Shown: positions 23,761-35,991 of the stretch, one piece after another | Layout of the letters: each line of letters starts with the position of its first letter | How positions within the stretch are numbered: the first letter of the stretch is position 1 | Origin: Ciona savignyi | Taxonomy: Eukaryota; Chordata; Ascidiacea; Phlebobranchia; Cionidae | Assembly: GCA_000149265.1 (NCBI GenBank) | Contig: CH003190.1 | Coordinates: forward strand, 1 to 64,000 | Direction: 5' to 3' | DNA: 64,000 nucleotides | The notes under the pieces: generated by a model | What the model was told of the DNA's origin: nothing | The model's input: the letters and a program-made list of their open reading frames with translations, nothing else | The model's database searches: none | Program-made: the position numbers and the translations under genes

Positions 23761-24598
23761 TGCGATCTGCGATTTCCTACGCGCTATCTCGACTTTCGGA
23801 GGCGCGCTAATTAATTGAGGTTTCTGCGTAAACGACTCCTTGACTTCTGTGGTTCGTCTATTAACTCCTTAGTAGTTTTATAACATCAATTGTATTGAGC
23901 AATTGAGGCGATTAACTTGGTACCAATTGCGAGTCAAATCGTTAGATGTTTAAACGACATATATTCCAGATAAACTCTCAGTAATCGTCACATACAAGAT
24001 CTTTCTTAATGCGTCCAGCCTCCTCAAGCCAAAGTAAATTCAACTTATATAAACGATCGTAAATCAATACTTTTATGTGTATTATAATATTTATAGTGCA
24101 TGGTTCAATGACGGAAAAACAACATCGTCAAACGTCAGCATATGACGTGGTTTTTATTGTTCTTGTGTTACGTATTACCACTTTTTAGCGTTTTCTCACC
24201 GTAATTGCTTGAGAACGTTCGTTATAAATGCCATCAAGAAAGTTTTTGGCGCCACGTAAGCGTGCTCTATATAATTGCTAAAATATAACTAAAACAAAAA
24301 CTAACTAACTATAATACTGAAACTATGTGACCGACTTATGTGCGTGCTGCAAAAGAAAACAAAGTCCAGGAACACTATCCTATTACATGTAATGGTTAGC
24401 GGTTTGTGTAATAGGATAGATAGTGTTCTGTTATATACCCTTTTAAGAATATGTCAAATTTTGATTTATGCAGAGTAAGTAACATTTTTTCCACATACAG
24501 AGATGTTAATTTTTTTGAAAAAAAGCACTGAGCAGCTACTAGCTGTACTGCACACACGGAGTCCAATTTAGACCGGCTTGACCACTACGGTCGATTGT
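23761..24598. other. No recognisable gene; one short hairpin
   Basis: No frame with motifs is seen. The only structure noted is the inverted repeat listed separately at 24370-24428. Confidence 0.5.
24370..24428. repeat. Imperfect hairpin
   Basis: GAACACTATCCTATTACA (24370-24387) pairs with 24407-24428 with a 4-base bulge, around a loop of about 19 bases. A related CTATCCTATCC string occurs near 31378. Confidence 0.6.
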
Positions 24599-24740
24599 CC
24601 GGCCCGTTGGTATAACGGTTAAGTGCCTTTCAATCGAAAGGTTGCAGGTGCGAAACTGGTCGGTTGTGTCCTTGGGCAAGAAGGCACTTTACGGACATTG
24701 CCTGAACCCAGCGGATTAATAATGGGTATAGATAGCAGCA
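24599..24740 (+). mobile_element. tRNA-derived SINE
   Basis: The head resembles a tRNA gene: an A-box-like TGGTATAACGG (near 24608) and a decayed B-box GGTGCGAAACT (near 24647). Both would be internal RNA polymerase III promoter elements. The body contains TCCTTGGGCAAG and GGCACTTTAC (24669-24700), strings I recognise from SINE families of invertebrate deuterostomes and fish. The end is unclear because it merges into the inverted repeat that follows. Confidence 0.6.
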
Positions 24741-26426
24741 CCCCTGCTTTTTCCTGAATATTTTGGTCGCATTTGGCTGCTGCTAGTTGCTTTGGCCAAA
24801 AGTTCACCTTAGGCTGTCTTCCTCGTTGCAATGGTCGGTGGCTAACACTGATTTCTGCTAATGTCTACATACATAGATCACACTGCAACTTCTTGTTTTT
24901 ATTCGGCATTATTGTAAGTTAGTTCATTCTGCTAGTTGTTTTTTTGTTCATAAAACCCCGACAATATATACCAAATAAATATAGGTCACGGGGACAGATA
25001 AGGTGTGGACGGCTATTTTAAGTATGTGAAATGGGTCACGTTTGTAATAAAAACAGCGGACATTGCACCAACTAAACTTACTGCAATGGGTCGTAAATAC
25101 GACGCAAATAGTTTTCCAGTAATCACACTTTAACATAGCACATAAGCAAAAATGATATAAAATCGAACCAGCGATTCACCACAACATCTCCTTTTTTCGG
25201 GTTTTCTTAAACAAGTATTATCTTCGTTGTGGTGAAATTCGATGGTGAGAAACAAATTCTTCGTTAGCTCTCACAACGACACGTAGCAAAGAGTAGAACC
25301 TGCATAAACTGGAAGAATATGTTTGGCCAATCACACTCGGTCACACAACCATGCATAACAAACTGGTGAATTGTATGTGAGTGCGTGTATAGATGTTGTG
25401 TAGTTTTAATCGAAATTGTGCCATCTCACAATTAAGGCAGCAACGACGCAAATTGTATCACATTATCCCATGGAGCCATACTTTCGCCAACCAAGTAAGT
25501 AAAATCAGAACCATATATATATACGCTGATAAGCGTAAGAGTCAAAAAATAAACAGCCTCGCAGTGCGATACAAGGTGGCGAAAGGTAATAACGATCAGT
25601 ATTAGACACGTTAAAGGTCAGTGACACATAACGCAGCGCTTCTACAAATTATGAACTACATGGCGATACGTTCGATCAAACTTGGCACAGTAGTATAGGT
25701 TCTACATACAGAATATGACTCGACGTGGAATTGGCGGTGGCGTCGTTGCTCGCTGGGGAACAGGCGAGGATACGTAACGCGTGGGGGAATAGGTGGTGGT
25801 AGGCGATTCGTTGTGGGCAGTACGATCTCTTATATTTTAAGTAGCACGTAACGTTTTTTACAATTTAACGAGTGTGGTTATCCACTCTTGTTTTAGACAT
25901 AAATTAAAACAAGTATATACTATATATATAATACGAAATGCTACAAATCGCTGGTTCGAGTTGTGAACATTATTCGTGTTAACACAATTTCTGCTTGTGT
26001 ACTATTTAAACGTTTTATTTACTGGAAAACTATTTGCGTCGTATTTACGATCCATTGCAGTTAGTTTAGTTGGTGCAATGTCCGCTGTTTTAATTACAAA
26101 CCCGACCCATTTCACATACTTAAAATAGCCGTCCACACCTTATCTGTCCCCGTGACCTATATTTATTTGGTATATATTGTCGTGATTTTATGAACAAAAA
26201 AAACTAGCAGAATGAACTAACTTACAGAAATGCCGAATAAAAACAAGAAGTTGCAGTGTGATCTATGTATGTAGACATTATCAGAAATCAGTGTCAGTCT
26301 CCGACCATTGCAACGAGAAGACAGCCTAAGGTGAACTTTTGGCTAAGCGACTAGAAGCAGCCAAATGCGCCTGCCCCTACAAAGCATTCCGCGACCAAGA
26401 GTAGTTCAGGAAAAAGCAGGGGTGCT
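24737..26426. repeat. Long inverted repeat, arms about 440-480 bp
   Basis: 24737-25176 is repeated in inverted orientation at 25945-26426. Outer ends pair AGCACCCCTGC with GCAGGGGTGCT; inner ends pair AATCGAACCAGCGATT with its complement. The arms are diverged by indels, mostly near the inner and outer ends. The 770-bp centre holds no gene. It could be a foldback element, or two copies of one SINE-associated repeat inserted head to head. Confidence 0.75.
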
Positions 26427-26429
26427 ATA

Positions 26430-28709
26430 TTGTTGAGCCTTGAAGTTCACAATATTTACATTGAATTGTCCTTCATTCAGGAATGGAATGGCTTGAATGT
26501 GCACTCATTTAGGAGTGGCATGGCTTGAAACAATCAATACAATATGGCAAATTGCAAGCACTGCACATTAGCTTTGTTCTTTTTTGTTTTTTATCTTTTC
26601 CGCAATTGGTGCATCTTCTTCTGGTATTACCTTCATACGGAAGGTGTGTTCCAAGATTTTGCATCATGGAAGCACGTTTAGATGGTCTTCCTGCAGCACT
26701 GCGACGCTTCACAGTTGACCCACTCTCTCCTCGTTGAATTAGCTCTTCTGCTAGTTCCACAAGGAAATCAAGGTATGGCTTTTTATAATGCCTGTGCAAT
26801 TCCTTGTAAATCACCCATGCATTGGCAGCTGAAAATGCCAGCATACGATAAATAACTTTTTTCCACCACTTTGTGGATTTTCTATCAAGATCATAAAGTC
26901 CAGCCATCTGGTCCGCTCTATCGACACCACCCATTATTTGCCTATAACACCGGATAGCATCAGGGCAGGAGACGTTTATGATTGTGTTCCATCACGTTGC
27001 TTCTTCCTAACTTCACCCACTGTATTAGTGTGGAAGTTGCTCAGCAATAGCACTTCTTTCGTATCCAACCATCTAACTGCTAAAGTTCCGTTCATGTTAC
27101 ATCTAAATTCTGAATCACCACGGCTGAGTTTGTCTTGGAAAACTGGTAGATTTTTTCGGCTTTTGATGACTGAATGTTCCCACTGCGGGATAGCGTAGAC
27201 TGTCCATAAGATGAACCGAAGTGAAAAATCTATCAAAAGCCATGGTAACGTCATCACCGTCTGGTATAGTAGAGAGCAAAGTCTTTACAACCCTCTCTCC
27301 TAATGGAATGCTTAGAGGCCTTGATCATCTTTACCAGCATAAATATTCACATCATATGTATATCCACTGTGTGGGTCACATCTCATCCAAAGCTTTATCC
27401 CACGTTTCACAGGCTTCATGGGAAGGTACTGCTTGAAAGAGCACCTTCCCTTGAATTTCGTCATAGATTCGTCTATGCTTTGAAATGGACTGTTCTGCCT
27501 GTACTTCATAAATGTTGATTTCAGGCATAAGAGCAAATAAATCTTCAACGTAATACAACTTGCTTGCTTGTGAAGGTTTATCCGGTTCAGCAGCATACAG
27601 TTTTGACATAATCAATTTGAATCTATCCCTCGAAAATGCAAGAGCGTTTCCTTCCCATCGACTGATGCTTAGTATAGACGGCAAGCGATTATAACTCATA
27701 ACGAAAAAACATCCAAAAAGTTTCATAATCTCATGTGCATCAGTTGGGACTAATTTTCTTCTTTTGGTTTTAGCATTTTGAAAGATACTCAATCTCTTGT
27801 TAGTGTAGTAAGCTTTCTGCAGCAGCAAGCTATAAGGAAAAAGCTTCAAAAAAATGTCTAAAATGCCTTGTGTGTGACGGTGATATCTGGATGAATTGTG
27901 CAAGGTCTGTCTTGACTGATATTCAATTTTGGCTGAAACCCAGGTGGCACATTGTTCCATAGTACCGTGTTCGTAGTACCGGTACAAAGTGAATCACCAC
28001 TATTGCTATTGCTCTCTGCATCATCATTGTCTTCGCTTACTGAATCTTCTTGTTCACTATCTGAAGACAATTCACTATCATCAGAATCAGAATCTTCCCC
28101 GTCGTGGTTGTTCTGGCAGGTACTCTGAACAAGAATCTGAAAATCTGATTCTTCTGCATCAGATAGATATGGTATTGCGTCAATAATTTCTTGTGCCGTA
28201 TAACGTCTTGTCATATTGTTAATTCTACAGATAACCTCAAAAATATATAACTGAGCTGCAAAACTAATTCTGTGTAGAGGCCTGTTGGTACAAATAGTTA
28301 CCACTATGCTAAACTATGTTAGGGTCTGTTGGTACACATGTGTACCAGTTATACTGATAGTAAATGCAGCCTTTCCAATTCGATCTAATGCTAGCCAATA
28401 TAACGGTAATCTAACTTCTAAAACACTTACAAGTCTTTCCAAACTAATGCTAGCCAATGTAACTGCAATACAGCATTGTAAAACACCTGCAAGACTGTGA
28501 TCTGTCTCAACACCACATGGTAAATGAAGCTAAAGGCGCGAAAATAGGTCACGTGATAGCTAAATCCCATGACACAAAGCGAAAAAAGCATGCGTAGTTC
28601 CTGAAAAGTCGGAAAACGTCAAAATAAAGGCATTTATGGTACAATAATGGCCTCTCAGACCGGAGCATCATGTCGGTGGTACATATATGTACCGTTAGTC
28701 TTGAAAGGG
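26430..28709 (-). mobile_element. piggyBac element, decayed, one end preserved
   Basis: The transposase lies on the minus strand and the 5' end at 28709 adjoins TTAA (28710-28713), the canonical piggyBac target. The terminal sequence in transposon orientation begins CCCTTTCAAGACTAACGG. Two short palindromes just inside (GGTACATATATGTACC near 28677-28692 and GGTACACATGTGTACC near 28331-28346) may be transposase sites. The other end was not found: the sequence runs into the long inverted repeat at about 26426. It sits in what looks like an intron of the MULE-type gene. Confidence 0.8.
26509..28214 (-). pseudogene. piggyBac transposase, frameshifted
   Basis: It starts at 28214 with MTRRYTAQEII and an acidic N-terminal region (to about 28020). 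The catalytic region follows with IDESMTKFKGR (first Asp), GDDVTMAFDRFFTS (second Asp), WLDTKEVLLLSNFH, and MGGVDRADQ at about 26934 (third Asp). A Cys-rich C-terminal finger, CTNCGKDKKQKR...CSACNLPYC, lies at 26515-26615. Frame changes near 27890, 27400-27530, 27300 and 26975 mean no complete protein can be made. The family excises and inserts precisely at TTAA. Length without the breaks would be close to the usual 560-600 residues. Confidence 0.8.
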
Positions 28710-28798
28710 TTAAAACTTGAAATGGTTAAAAAATAATTACCAATATATGTATTTATATTTTATTTTAATGGCTATAATAAATAGGTTTTTATACATAC

Positions 28799-31700
28799 CT
28801 CTTTCACCGGCAACCATATTTTTGAAATATAGTTTTTAAATTTCTGGTTTTGCCACAGCTCAGACAATTTTAATGACTCCAGCGCAGATTCAAATTCCTT
28901 GGTGTCTCTTGCATAAGCAACCATGTTAAGAGCTTCCATACATTCAGCGCTGTGTTCGGACATGCAGTTTTCTCCCTTAGCAATCCACCGTTTCCATGCT
29001 TGTTTACGATGAAAATCGCACAAGAGTGAAAAATCGCACAAGAGTAAACAATCTAAATGATAGACATATTATATTAGTACTTTTATACGATAACACAAAA
29101 TTGTTACATTATTATGAAATTTGTTTCCGTAAAAATCCAAACCATGGCATTAAAGTTTTACTGTTTAGCTGTAAAATTACTATAAACCGGAGTTACTAGT
29201 GTAATATCATCGGTCGCTTTATATTGTAGAATTGTGCAAAGTAAATAAATATCTTTCTAATTTACCACTCACTAGTAAACACCTCCTCAAATGCATTGAT
29301 TTCTTCATTATCGAAATCAGTTAAACAAACATGTGGATTAAATTTTGGATTCCAGGAGCGAATCATCTCAAGTGCTTCTTTGATGCTCTTTTTTGATTCA
29401 TCTTGAACAATGAACGTGGCCACAACTTGGCAGCCCACATAGTGTTTTTGGAAGTTTTATATGTTGCATCAAGGCAACACCAATAATTGCCATACAGATT
29501 TAACAGATGTTTTTGAAATTCAGTTTGGTAGACAAATAATAATGTCTGTTCACTATAATCTGTTGGTATTTTAACATCGCCATTTTTGGGGATATTGTTG
29601 TTGATAGATAACATCTATATTGTACAGGGTATTTTTTATATATGGCCTGAAATAAACGCTATTATCAGCATGCTTCGCTTGGTACTTTTTATGTTTTGGT
29701 GATTCATTTTGGTATAAATTTCTTTTCGTTCCGGAAAATATCGCCGGTTTTCAATATTTACAGATTTTCCTTCTGGGAAGGAACAGTGTGCTATCAGTTT
29801 GTACTTTTAATTTTAATATACGTCGCATTTCGTCGACGTTTTTAATTCCTTCCATAACATAATTGTTAATCAGTTGTGCAATTCGTTTATCCATGGTCTG
29901 AGATATACCATCTTGCCCTCCCAATACGTGATTAGTGTGGTTTTTCGCATTGGAATAGTTGAGAAATATAAGCACCTTTGCATCAATTACTTTATTCCAG
30001 GTATCAGCTGCAAGTTTTAAATCCAAAATTGCTTTGGTCCTGCTGTTTTTAGTCGAATCAGCTGCAAGCTAAAAATCAAACCAAAATAAATTTTCCTTCG
30101 TGTTCATGAGTTATCTGCCTGATTACTGATTTGAGTGGGGATGCCTTGCTAAGGATTCACAAGTAAACGGTTAGAGTATGTTGAACATATTCTTTAATCT
30201 CACCTTGAAATTAGGATAGTACATCCTTTGATGCATTGTTATTCGGGCGTGACAGTCCAACTTTTTAGTAGGTTGATACATACATGCATGGCACGCATGA
30301 CAGAAATAGCTTCTGTATGATCATCCTTTTCTTTCTAGTGTAAAAATTTAATATTAGTCTAGCATAGTTGAAACCTCTGGCGGATCTAGAACAAAATAGT
30401 AGGAGTTTCGTGAACAAAGCAAGCACAACTTTTTGTCGTAAAAGGGGAAGTTCTGAACCCTGTAAAGACTACTGGGATCTGGCGTTGGTTAAAACATATA
30501 AGTACAGTACCATATTACAATGCAATGATTTATTTAATAATATAGAAGATTAATTAGGTTATATTACCAACTCTCTTTCGGCTTTTTGTTTCAGTTTAAA
30601 AGCTTTATGTCTATCTGGTCCATGATGACACTGCAGAACTTTTGATCCGCTAAGAGGATTGTATGGAACATATTCCTTGCAACTTCCATTTGAAAAATGG
30701 CTTGTCAACTCCCAACGTCTAAACTTTTTTGGGAAATCTATAATGTCAAGATGTGTAAACTTCTAATTAACGCCTAGAACGAAAAAAAAATATATATACC
30801 AGTTATGGGCATCATCATATTCAGAGGGGCACAAAATTTAAAAATATTTAAAACCAGTAGTAAATTGGTGGCAGTTTATATGAGAGGTTAGTTAAAGCAT
30901 CATCAAAGCGGCAGTCGTCCTTTAAATCCTAATGAATATAAACTTTTTGTCGTAGGGTACTTGCTTACTTCACCTTTATTTTGTTGCATCAATAAAACTA
31001 GAACAGCTATTTTAAAGAAATTAATTCTATTATAATGTCACCAAATAGAGATTTGGTCGCAATACCTTTATACAACTTACCTTCTTTTTGAAATTTGGTT
31101 GTCTGAACTGTTACAAATCTGTAGCAGTTTTCAGCTTCAAAAGAAGCAACCCAATGTAGTGCTTCTTCCAAATTATTAAAATGTAAAATTTCTTTAATAT
31201 TATCCTCAGGACCTTTTTCTTAATAGGAAATAAAAAATTAATTTAAACATTTGACATACAAAAAAAACAACTTATGGGTACTATATAGAAAAATGCTACT
31301 ACAATATGATCTGACGATTGCCCATGTGTTAATTCCCTTGGTTTTCCAATTCACAGGGATAAACATGAATATATTTTCTATCCTATCCTATTATACACTA
31401 TTTGTGTGAAAACTAACTCTAAGCTTTAACGATAATCTCAACCCCAACACTCTAACCCCAACCTTAACACTAATCCTAACCTAACTAGTCAACCACTGGG
31501 TCGTTGTACATTGCACCAGTATCGATATATTACCGGTACTTAATCTGTGAATAACAGTTTACTAACTGCTGCCTTTATATTCATCATACCGCATATTGTT
31601 TTTCTAGATTTTCTGGATCTTGAACAAGGAGGTGCGGTTTGAAAATCATCTTCACTATCTAAACTGTCTTCCAACTTGACAACAACTGAAGACTAAAATA
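28799..31700 (-). pseudogene. Multi-exon MULE-type transposase-like gene, decayed
   Basis: Minus-strand exon-like stretches, in order: 31700-31560 (acidic, after TTTTATTTTAG), 31222-31083 (LEEALHWVASFEAENCYRF, GT donor), 30740-30565 (RRWELTSHFSNGSCKEY), about 30330-30200 (CHACHACMYQPTKKLDC, GT donor), 30075-29700 (QDGISQTMDKRIAQLI), 29620-29290 (CLDATYKTSK, then CLTDFDNEEINAFEEVF) and about 29030-28799 (LLCDFHRKQAWKRW). The two Asp-containing motifs fit the MULE catalytic core as seen in multicopy animal proteins. About 16 residues expected after KTSK are missing, so it is probably dead. A piggyBac sits just beyond the last exon. Confidence 0.5.
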
Positions 31701-32139
31701 AAACCCACTGTTAACAAAACATTCTGTTTGATTAGGTCTATGCTGTATGCTAACTGAATAGGCTAGTAGGCTATTGACCTATCCGGGTTGCGCGCGCAGC
31801 CCATGACAACATCTAATGGCTGGGAAAAGTTCATATTTTCGGCTAAAATTGACAAAACTATTATTTTTATTGAAATTAAAACGTTTTCCAACATATACCT
31901 AACGGTATACGGTATGTGCCGTCATATAAAGTAAAAACAAAGCTTTTTTGTGCAGATAACGGCAATTAAAGCTGTTTAATGCACGGTATAGCCTAAATCT
32001 TTATATACCGACAAACCTTACGACTGAAAGAATATGGCATAAGGTGTTTCCTTGTTAGTAATTTGGTAGCAAACTAACTATAATATTGTGTTTTCTGTAG
32101 AATTTAACCGTAATTAATATATTGTCTATGATTTATATC

Positions 32140-33110
32140 TATATTGACAGTCTTGACTCTTGGCGTGTGTGCACTGAAGAGTTACAGGAAAAGCTGGCAT
32201 TGTGTGTTGTGTTCAACTGTCCCTGTTGGCTTGCAGGTGATGTGTGGGTTACTGACTGACCCCTTTCAGTGGCTCTAGCTTGAATAAACACTCTTTTCTG
32301 GTGGAAAAGATAGCATGAAAAACAGAAAAAAAGCTTGGATGCACCCGAATCAATTTGTAAGTTGATGGGTACAACATGCTTTATATTCATAGCAATGGTG
32401 AGCAAGGTCCCTATAAAATTCTCACTACACAAGTTTGGCCATTACAAAGATTAAACAATAAACCCCATTCTTCCTGGATTGCACTGAACTAAGAGGATGC
32501 TTCAGTGATCTTTGCCTAAACTAGCACTACACCTGCGTGACAGCTATGAGCAATTCTTGTTCCCATGTTGGAGCATTTTTATTTAAAATTGAGCAGCTGT
32601 ACATCTCGGGTATGCAACAAGAGACCACAAGCATGCAAGTGAAATAATGGTTTAGTACAAATTTCATTACCGGTGTCTTAAATACAAATGAGTCCAATAC
32701 TTTGAACAATAAATGCATGCCGAATACCCATAACAAATTTGTTCTTTGTGAAACCGGTCTGTAAATATTGGAAATTTTGATGCCACACAAGATAGTTTAT
32801 TTCACTGCGAGTGCCATTACAAAAAAATTGAAATTTAATTGTCTTTACATGGTACACAGAATCACTGGATGTAGCACTAATGAATGCAGCACAATTTCTG
32901 TATCAACCAGGAAAAAGAATTGAAAAAATCATTCTTATTATACATAGATTTAAATATAGATGTACATTTGAAAATTGAAGGCTTGTGGTTTTGTTGTCTG
33001 GACACAGGGGTTTCATATTCTGTTGTGGGCGTGTAAATAAAGACTGGTGGAACATATTCGGGGCGGATTTCAACAATTGTTGGCTGACCTGAATAAAATA
33101 AAATTTGTAT
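32140..33110 (+). pseudogene. SWIM-YqaJ protein remnant, plus strand
   Basis: 32300-32460 carries a stretch related to the better copy at 40818-41012 (AHNQFVSGWVQ-like, with frame breaks). 32540-32640 reads SNSCSHVGAFLFKIE, the Cys-His part of a SWIM zinc finger. 33000-33060 reads KLKACGFVVWTQ, a segment that follows the YqaJ nuclease core in the family. The nuclease core itself is missing. It is a second, more decayed copy of the gene on the opposite strand at 39545-41175. Confidence 0.5.
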
Positions 33111-34639
33111 AAATGCCATACCCCCTTTCTCTACCTGCAGTAATATTACTGTGTTACTAAAAAAAGTCTACTTTCCAAATATCAGTACTTCACTGATATA
33201 TTTGGAGTCTTTATCTCACTCTCCAATTAATTAACGGTACATTACCGGTACTTAATTTCCTACATTACTTGGGTCTTTTTACTGTTTGGGGACAATAAAG
33301 AACCATTCTTGTCTTTCCTCTTACAAGCTAATCCCCTTTCTCTCCTCTCTGGGTTGTTGTTGGGAAAACAGAAAACCATACTTTGGCACTAGTCATTCTA
33401 TTGTGGTTTGTACAACCAAATGCAGAACACCCGAGCTGCATAATGTAAGAATATTTGCTTGCAGGAACAGTTTATACTAGTTTATAACACCTTATCAGAC
33501 CACTGGTAGCCTATGCTGAGTCTGAAATGTTAACCAGTTATTTTGATGTTATGGCGATTTTAATGACTGATTTAGACCTAGCTGTCATAAAATGAAAAGG
33601 TCATGTGTTTCTGTTTAGCCGTAAGGGCTGGTTTTAACCCTATGTAAAATTGAAAAATTTTGCCAGATGACGAGTTTTATCTAACCACTATCTAACGTTT
33701 TTCCGTATTTTCCGTTTTTTTTTATAAAATACTTTTTTCTAAATCTACCTAACTACGTTGTTAATCTACCATTTCAAGGAAAATGTGTTACACACCTCGC
33801 AACTGCGTTTTAAATAACTTACAATAGCACCTGCAGCCACTTTACAATGGTAAAGGTAGGCCATTTAGGGTTTGTTTTCACTGCAGCTGAGCTGAATTCG
33901 CTATAGCGAAATTGCGATGACGCTAACCCGGATAGGTGAATTGCGTAAGCCAAATTTACTAACATATACCACAGGCCTAGCTGTAACACTAAAGTAAACA
34001 TTTTTGGTATTTCTCCCTACGAACTAAAGTAACCGTACACAGGCCTATGCTATGATTTACGGTATATAAATGTACTCACAGAGACATCCTTTATTCGCAA
34101 TCTATTGAACGAAGGTCAATCAAATATTTTAAATGTTTTCCTGTAAAACAAAAGTAGTGAGAAAGGTTATAAAATGAAACCAACGCCATTGCTCAACTTA
34201 GCAGACGACGTGGTCGGTGGACTGCAAAAAAACCTTTTTTTCTTTTTGTCGTTCCGCATGAACACTCTATCCTAGGAATTCCTCGATGCCATGCAGCTTC
34301 TACCAAAAGAAAACGTCCCAATTCTAAATAGAGTTTTCAGGCATGTTATATGTTATTATTGGTATTATGGTGGCCTTATTAGTAGTGCACAGTGACCTAA
34401 TGAGTAAAATGTAAACTTTATATTTGGAAGGAACCTGGCTGGTTGCTATATATATATAACATTTTAGTATTAGTAGCATACTATATATATCGTTTAAAAC
34501 TAAAGATACTTTAATTAATAGCTTGGAAACACTAACCTGACTGGGCATAAAGTATTATTTTTGACTAGTGCAATTTTTAACAGGAGAGAACAGGCTCATT
34601 CTAAATAACTGTAATGAATTGAGATTTTTATTTTAGAAG
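33111..34639. other. No recognisable gene
   Basis: Only short frames without motifs and a few TA-rich runs (near 34448-34490) are seen. Confidence 0.5.
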
Positions 34640-34812
34640 GAACTGTTGAAATGTTTTAAAGAAAATCAAGAAAAGGTAGCTTTACTAGCTGAACCTATTG
34701 CAGAAGATCGGTTCGATGGGTTTATTGCAGCAGAACTAAGGGAAAAAGAACCACATCAAGTTAAGCTGTATATGGAACAACTGACGAAAGTTATTTTTTA
34801 CGGATGTTTCGC
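34640..34812 (+). other. Candidate exon, unknown product
   Basis: A T-rich tract and AG near 34636 precede an open frame with a helical, charged composition (LLKCFKENQEKVALLAEPIA, then LYMEQLTKVIFYG). The frame remains open to about 34897, but the protein character changes at about 34812. I do not recognise the family. Neighbouring features are all mobile, so it may be part of a transposon gene. Confidence 0.35.
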
Positions 34813-34941
34813 ATTTTTCCCACTGTCGAAGTTGTTTCAAACATATGAACTTTTTAATAAACCTGTGCTTCGAGTTTATTTTATTTATTACAAAAAATGA
34901 TATTAATTGGTTTAGACCACAATAGTTATTACAGTCTATAC

Positions 34942-35983
34942 CAGGCATGGGCAACCCCTGGCACGCGTGCCCAACTTGGCACGCGAGCTGGTATTTCTGG
35001 CACGCTAGTTCAAGGAAATTAGATTCTTTTCTCTTAAAGATAATAACTTAAAAGTTGTATTATTTGAGCTTTGGCCACGTGCATAAAATGTTTATTACCG
35101 TAAGTTGTGAAGATTTGATTATTTATTACCGTGGTATTGTTACTCAACAATCACCAAAGAGTACAACAATCCGCTTGCAAATTTCGCAACCTGCTGCCAC
35201 AGACGAATCGGACGTGAGAGAAATTTGTACGTTTGTGCAGCCAACCGGATGTAGTTAACATCAGTTACCCTTAGCATCCTAATTTACTTTTGTTAGCAAT
35301 TTGAGATACAAAGTGTTATAAGGATAAACATGATGTAGATGTACCGGTAAGGTCATTCGGTATCAGAAAAGGTCATAAATGCATATTTCGACAAAAAAAG
35401 ACCGGTAACTTACTTCACATAAGCTCATCGTTACGTTTATCAAATTGCGTTAATAAGAGTAAAAATTCATCGTTGAACACACTTTTTCACCTGCCTAAGG
35501 TTTGCTCTATCAGTAATAGTACAGCGCTTGCTTATTTTGCAGTAAAGATAAAAATTAAAAGTCATTACTGTAAAACAGCGGTTCTCAAACTGGGGTCCGC
35601 GGTCTTTTGGGGACCGCAAGACAATTTTCTGGACCGCTAAGCACCTTCCAAAAAATTTAAACCACGCTTGTGAAAAAAAACTGTGTAAAATTAAGTTTTT
35701 ACGCAAATTTTCTTCCAATCAACTTAACAAACAATTTGTCATGAACGCTTACAGGCTATAGGCATTTATGACATCACAAGAAGCTATTTGATGTCACATT
35801 AGTGCAATTTAAAAGTACAGAACTCCTACTATAGTAGGAAATAGTACAACTCCTATTATAGTAGGAGTAAACATTCAAAAACAGAAATATGTTCTCACGA
35901 ATTGTTAGTTGGCACGCGGAAGGATTTTTCCTTTAATTTTAGCCGATTTTGGCACCCAGGCCGAGAAAGGTTGCCCACCCCTG
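34942..35983. mobile_element. hAT-type MITE with 8-bp target duplication GTCTATAC
   Basis: Ends are CAGGCATGGGCAACCCCTG on the left and GGTTGCCCACCCCTG on the right, inverted and imperfect. GTCTATAC flanks both sides (34934-34941 and 35984-35991). The left 560 bp recurs inverted at 41410-41966. No coding potential. A second hAT-like end, CAGCGGTTCTCAAACTGG, starts at about 35577 and lacks a partner; it may mark a nested, truncated element. Confidence 0.85.
35824..35868. repeat. Two adjacent short palindromes
   Basis: TCCTACTATAGTAGGA (35824-35839) is a perfect palindrome. ACTCCTATTATAGTAGGAGT (35849-35868) is a related one with one mismatched pair. They lie inside the MITE. Confidence 0.85.
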
Positions 35984-35991
35984 GTCTATAC

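Noticed and set aside
25150-25965. Possible tRNA genes because of GGTTCGA strings in the inverted-repeat arms
   Set aside because: No cloverleaf or A-box could be placed around them; they are simply part of the repeat arms.
31400-31500. CTAACCCCAACC-type string as a telomere-like array
   Set aside because: Only a few irregular CTAACC/CTAACCCC units, too short and degenerate to be an interstitial telomere repeat.
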